This document shows, in pieces, positions 5,613 to 6,356 of a stretch of 6,356 nt of DNA. Each line of letters begins with the position of its first letter. The stretch's first letter is position 1. Origin of the DNA: Chloroflexota bacterium (GTDB lineage Bacteria > Chloroflexota > Anaerolineae > Ardenticatenales > Ardenticatenaceae); assembly GCA_003520455.1 (NCBI GenBank), contig DOUV01000107.1, positions 1-6,356 of the forward strand, given 5' to 3'. Both the position numbers and the translations under genes were made by a program. The notes below the pieces were generated by a model that was given only the letters and a program-made list of their open reading frames with translations, made no database searches and was not told where the DNA came from.

Positions 5613-5975
5613 CTATCCACCCAACGCTTCGATGACATGCTGAGCGTGCAGCTGTAGGTGCACGGCGTGCTCGGCCGCGATGTGTTGCCCAGCCTGGGCA
5701 CTCAGTTCCTGGATGAAGGCCACGAGGATGTTGGCGGCCACCGCGGGCTGGCCGCGATCGACCGCTGCCTGGGCCGCGTCGAGTTGGGCCAGCAGGCTCT
5801 GAGCGACGCCTGCGTTGTCGATGAAGCCCGCTCCGGCCGCGTGCTGGACGCATTCGCGCAGCGATGCCACCGTGGGGGTGTGGGGACACTCGTCTGTCAT
5901 TTGGGCGAACGCTGGCCCGGTGGCAACCAGGCTCAGCAGTACGAGGGTCAGGGCGATAGCATGTGATCTCATCAT
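5613..5975 (-). CDS. Small secreted FIMAH-domain protein
   Basis: A 120-residue exported protein. Residues 1-24 are a Sec signal peptide (Arg3, leucine-rich core, AFA before Gln25). The mature part is essentially one FIMAH domain (about 35-118): a conserved GFIDNAGVAQSLLAQLDAAQ segment (50-69), then ILVAFIQELSAQAGQHI (83-99) and a closing HAQHVIEAL helix. FIMAH is a helical domain, named for its conserved residues, usually found as a C-terminal module of secreted hydrolases and cell-surface proteins; no enzyme activity is established for it. Here it stands alone, without a catalytic partner. Two cysteines (Cys30, Cys42) could form a disulfide, and the C-terminal third is His-rich (His98, 103, 106, 110, 113). 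A strong SD (AAGGAGGA) lies 5 bases before the first of two adjacent ATGs (5975 and 5972); either may be used. It lies 248 bp after a histidine kinase gene and is probably transcribed separately. Domain assignment is strong; role is unknown, perhaps binding to a surface polymer or partner. Confidence 0.88.
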   Translation of the reverse strand: MMRSHAIALTLVLLSLVATGPAFAQMTDECPHTPTVASLRECVQHAAGAGFIDNAGVAQSLLAQLDAAQAAVDRGQPAVAANILVAFIQELSAQAGQHIAAEHAVHLQLHAQHVIEALGG

Positions 5976-6038
5976 TGGATTCCTCCTTCTGGTGAATCAC
6001 TCAGGCTGACGCATCCACCTCCCGAGGGTCGTTCTGAT

Positions 6039-6062
6039 GAGCGCCCGGGTTCCCAGGCGCTC
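6039..6062. repeat. Inverted repeat between kinase and FIMAH genes
   Basis: Arms of 11 bp with one mismatch (GAGCGCCCGGG at 6039-6049, CCCAGGCGCTC at 6052-6062) around a TT centre. It lies 64 bp upstream of the FIMAH start and 162 bp after the kinase stop. It could be an operator for the FIMAH gene or a hairpin ending the kinase transcript; no T-tract follows on the minus strand. Confidence 0.35.
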
Positions 6063-6223
6063 GCTCTACCGCAGTTGGCCCTCCAGACGTGCCGCCGCCG
6101 ACGGTGTACATTGATGGGTTTCTGCCCGGCCGAAATCGTCGAGCAGGGTACATAGAAGAGTATCGCCGGTGTTTCTGGACCCTGGCTGAGGCAAAGCTGA
6201 TGGAATGCTGAGAGAATCGAAGC

Positions 6224-6356
6224 TTATGGGTGGAGCGGGAGGCGCACGGTGACAAGCGTGCCCTGGCCCGGCTGGCTCTGCAGGTCGATCTGGCCGCCGT
6301 GGTGCGCGGCGATCCAGCGTGCGATTGACAGGCCGAGGCCGGTTCCCCCCGGGTCG
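6224..6356 (-). CDS. Sensor histidine kinase, C-terminal end (partial)
   Basis: The last 43 codons of a two-component sensor kinase, cut by the right edge. Read from 6355 down to the TAA at 6224-6226, the frame gives [11 protein letters not shown], the G2 box of the HATPase_c ATP-binding domain, followed by [30 protein letters not shown], the standard final helix and strands of that domain. The protein ends a few residues later (HP), so nothing follows the kinase domain. The sensor, dimerisation helices and phosphoacceptor His lie outside the window, so the signal is unknown. The G2 sequence resembles OmpR-partner (HisKA-type) kinases. The stop is 248 bp from the FIMAH start, so co-transcription is possible but not obvious. 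Confidence 0.93.
   Translation of the reverse strand, partial: DPGGTGLGLSIARWIAAHHGGQIDLQSQPGQGTLVTVRLPLHP

Noticed and set aside
6001..6255. An 84-codon minus-strand frame between kinase and FIMAH genes
   Set aside because: It overlaps the clear kinase end in a different frame and has no domain or SD.

Overview
This is a GC-rich bacterial chromosomal window in which every gene I can support lies on the minus strand, so transcription runs from high to low coordinates. GTG and probably TTG are used as start codons, Shine-Dalgarno (SD) sequences of the AAGGAGG type are recognisable, and there are two tight gene overlaps. No rRNA, tRNA, CRISPR array or insertion sequence is visible. The organism cannot be fixed from sequence alone. 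The mix of a stand-alone FIMAH protein, an exported bactofilin-like lipoprotein and a CPBP protease in GC-rich DNA would fit Chloroflexota or a related environmental lineage, but that is a guess.

Layout in transcription order, right to left. (1) The last 43 codons of a sensor histidine kinase (6224-6356, cut by the right edge). (2) A spacer with an imperfect 24-bp inverted repeat. (3) A small secreted FIMAH-domain protein (5613-5975). (4) A spacer of about 720 bp with no convincing gene. Its upstream part (5393-5481) is densely packed with inverted repeats that share arms; its middle holds a candidate promoter and a 13-bp palindrome, and a 16-bp palindrome lies just before the next gene. (5) A probable operon of four envelope-associated genes: an MFS-type transporter (3590-4888), a lipoprotein with a bactofilin-like beta-helix and a C-terminal membrane domain (2679-3593, overlapping the transporter in a GTGA), a CPBP-family intramembrane metalloprotease (1640-2557, after a 121-bp gap), and an alpha/beta hydrolase (760-1647, overlapping the protease end from a TTG start). 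(6) A 645-bp stretch (115-759) with a signal-peptide-like reading frame that has a good SD but no start codon, plus nested inverted repeats. (7) The first 38 codons of an unidentified membrane-anchored or exported protein (1-114, cut by the left edge).

The four central genes all have products that sit in, or could act at, the cytoplasmic membrane. Their overlaps suggest coordinated translation in two pairs (transporter with lipoprotein; protease with hydrolase). A shared role in envelope remodelling, export or self-protection is an inference from domain content; no substrate can be named. The least explained parts are the exported bactofilin-like lipoprotein and the structured spacer after the FIMAH gene.
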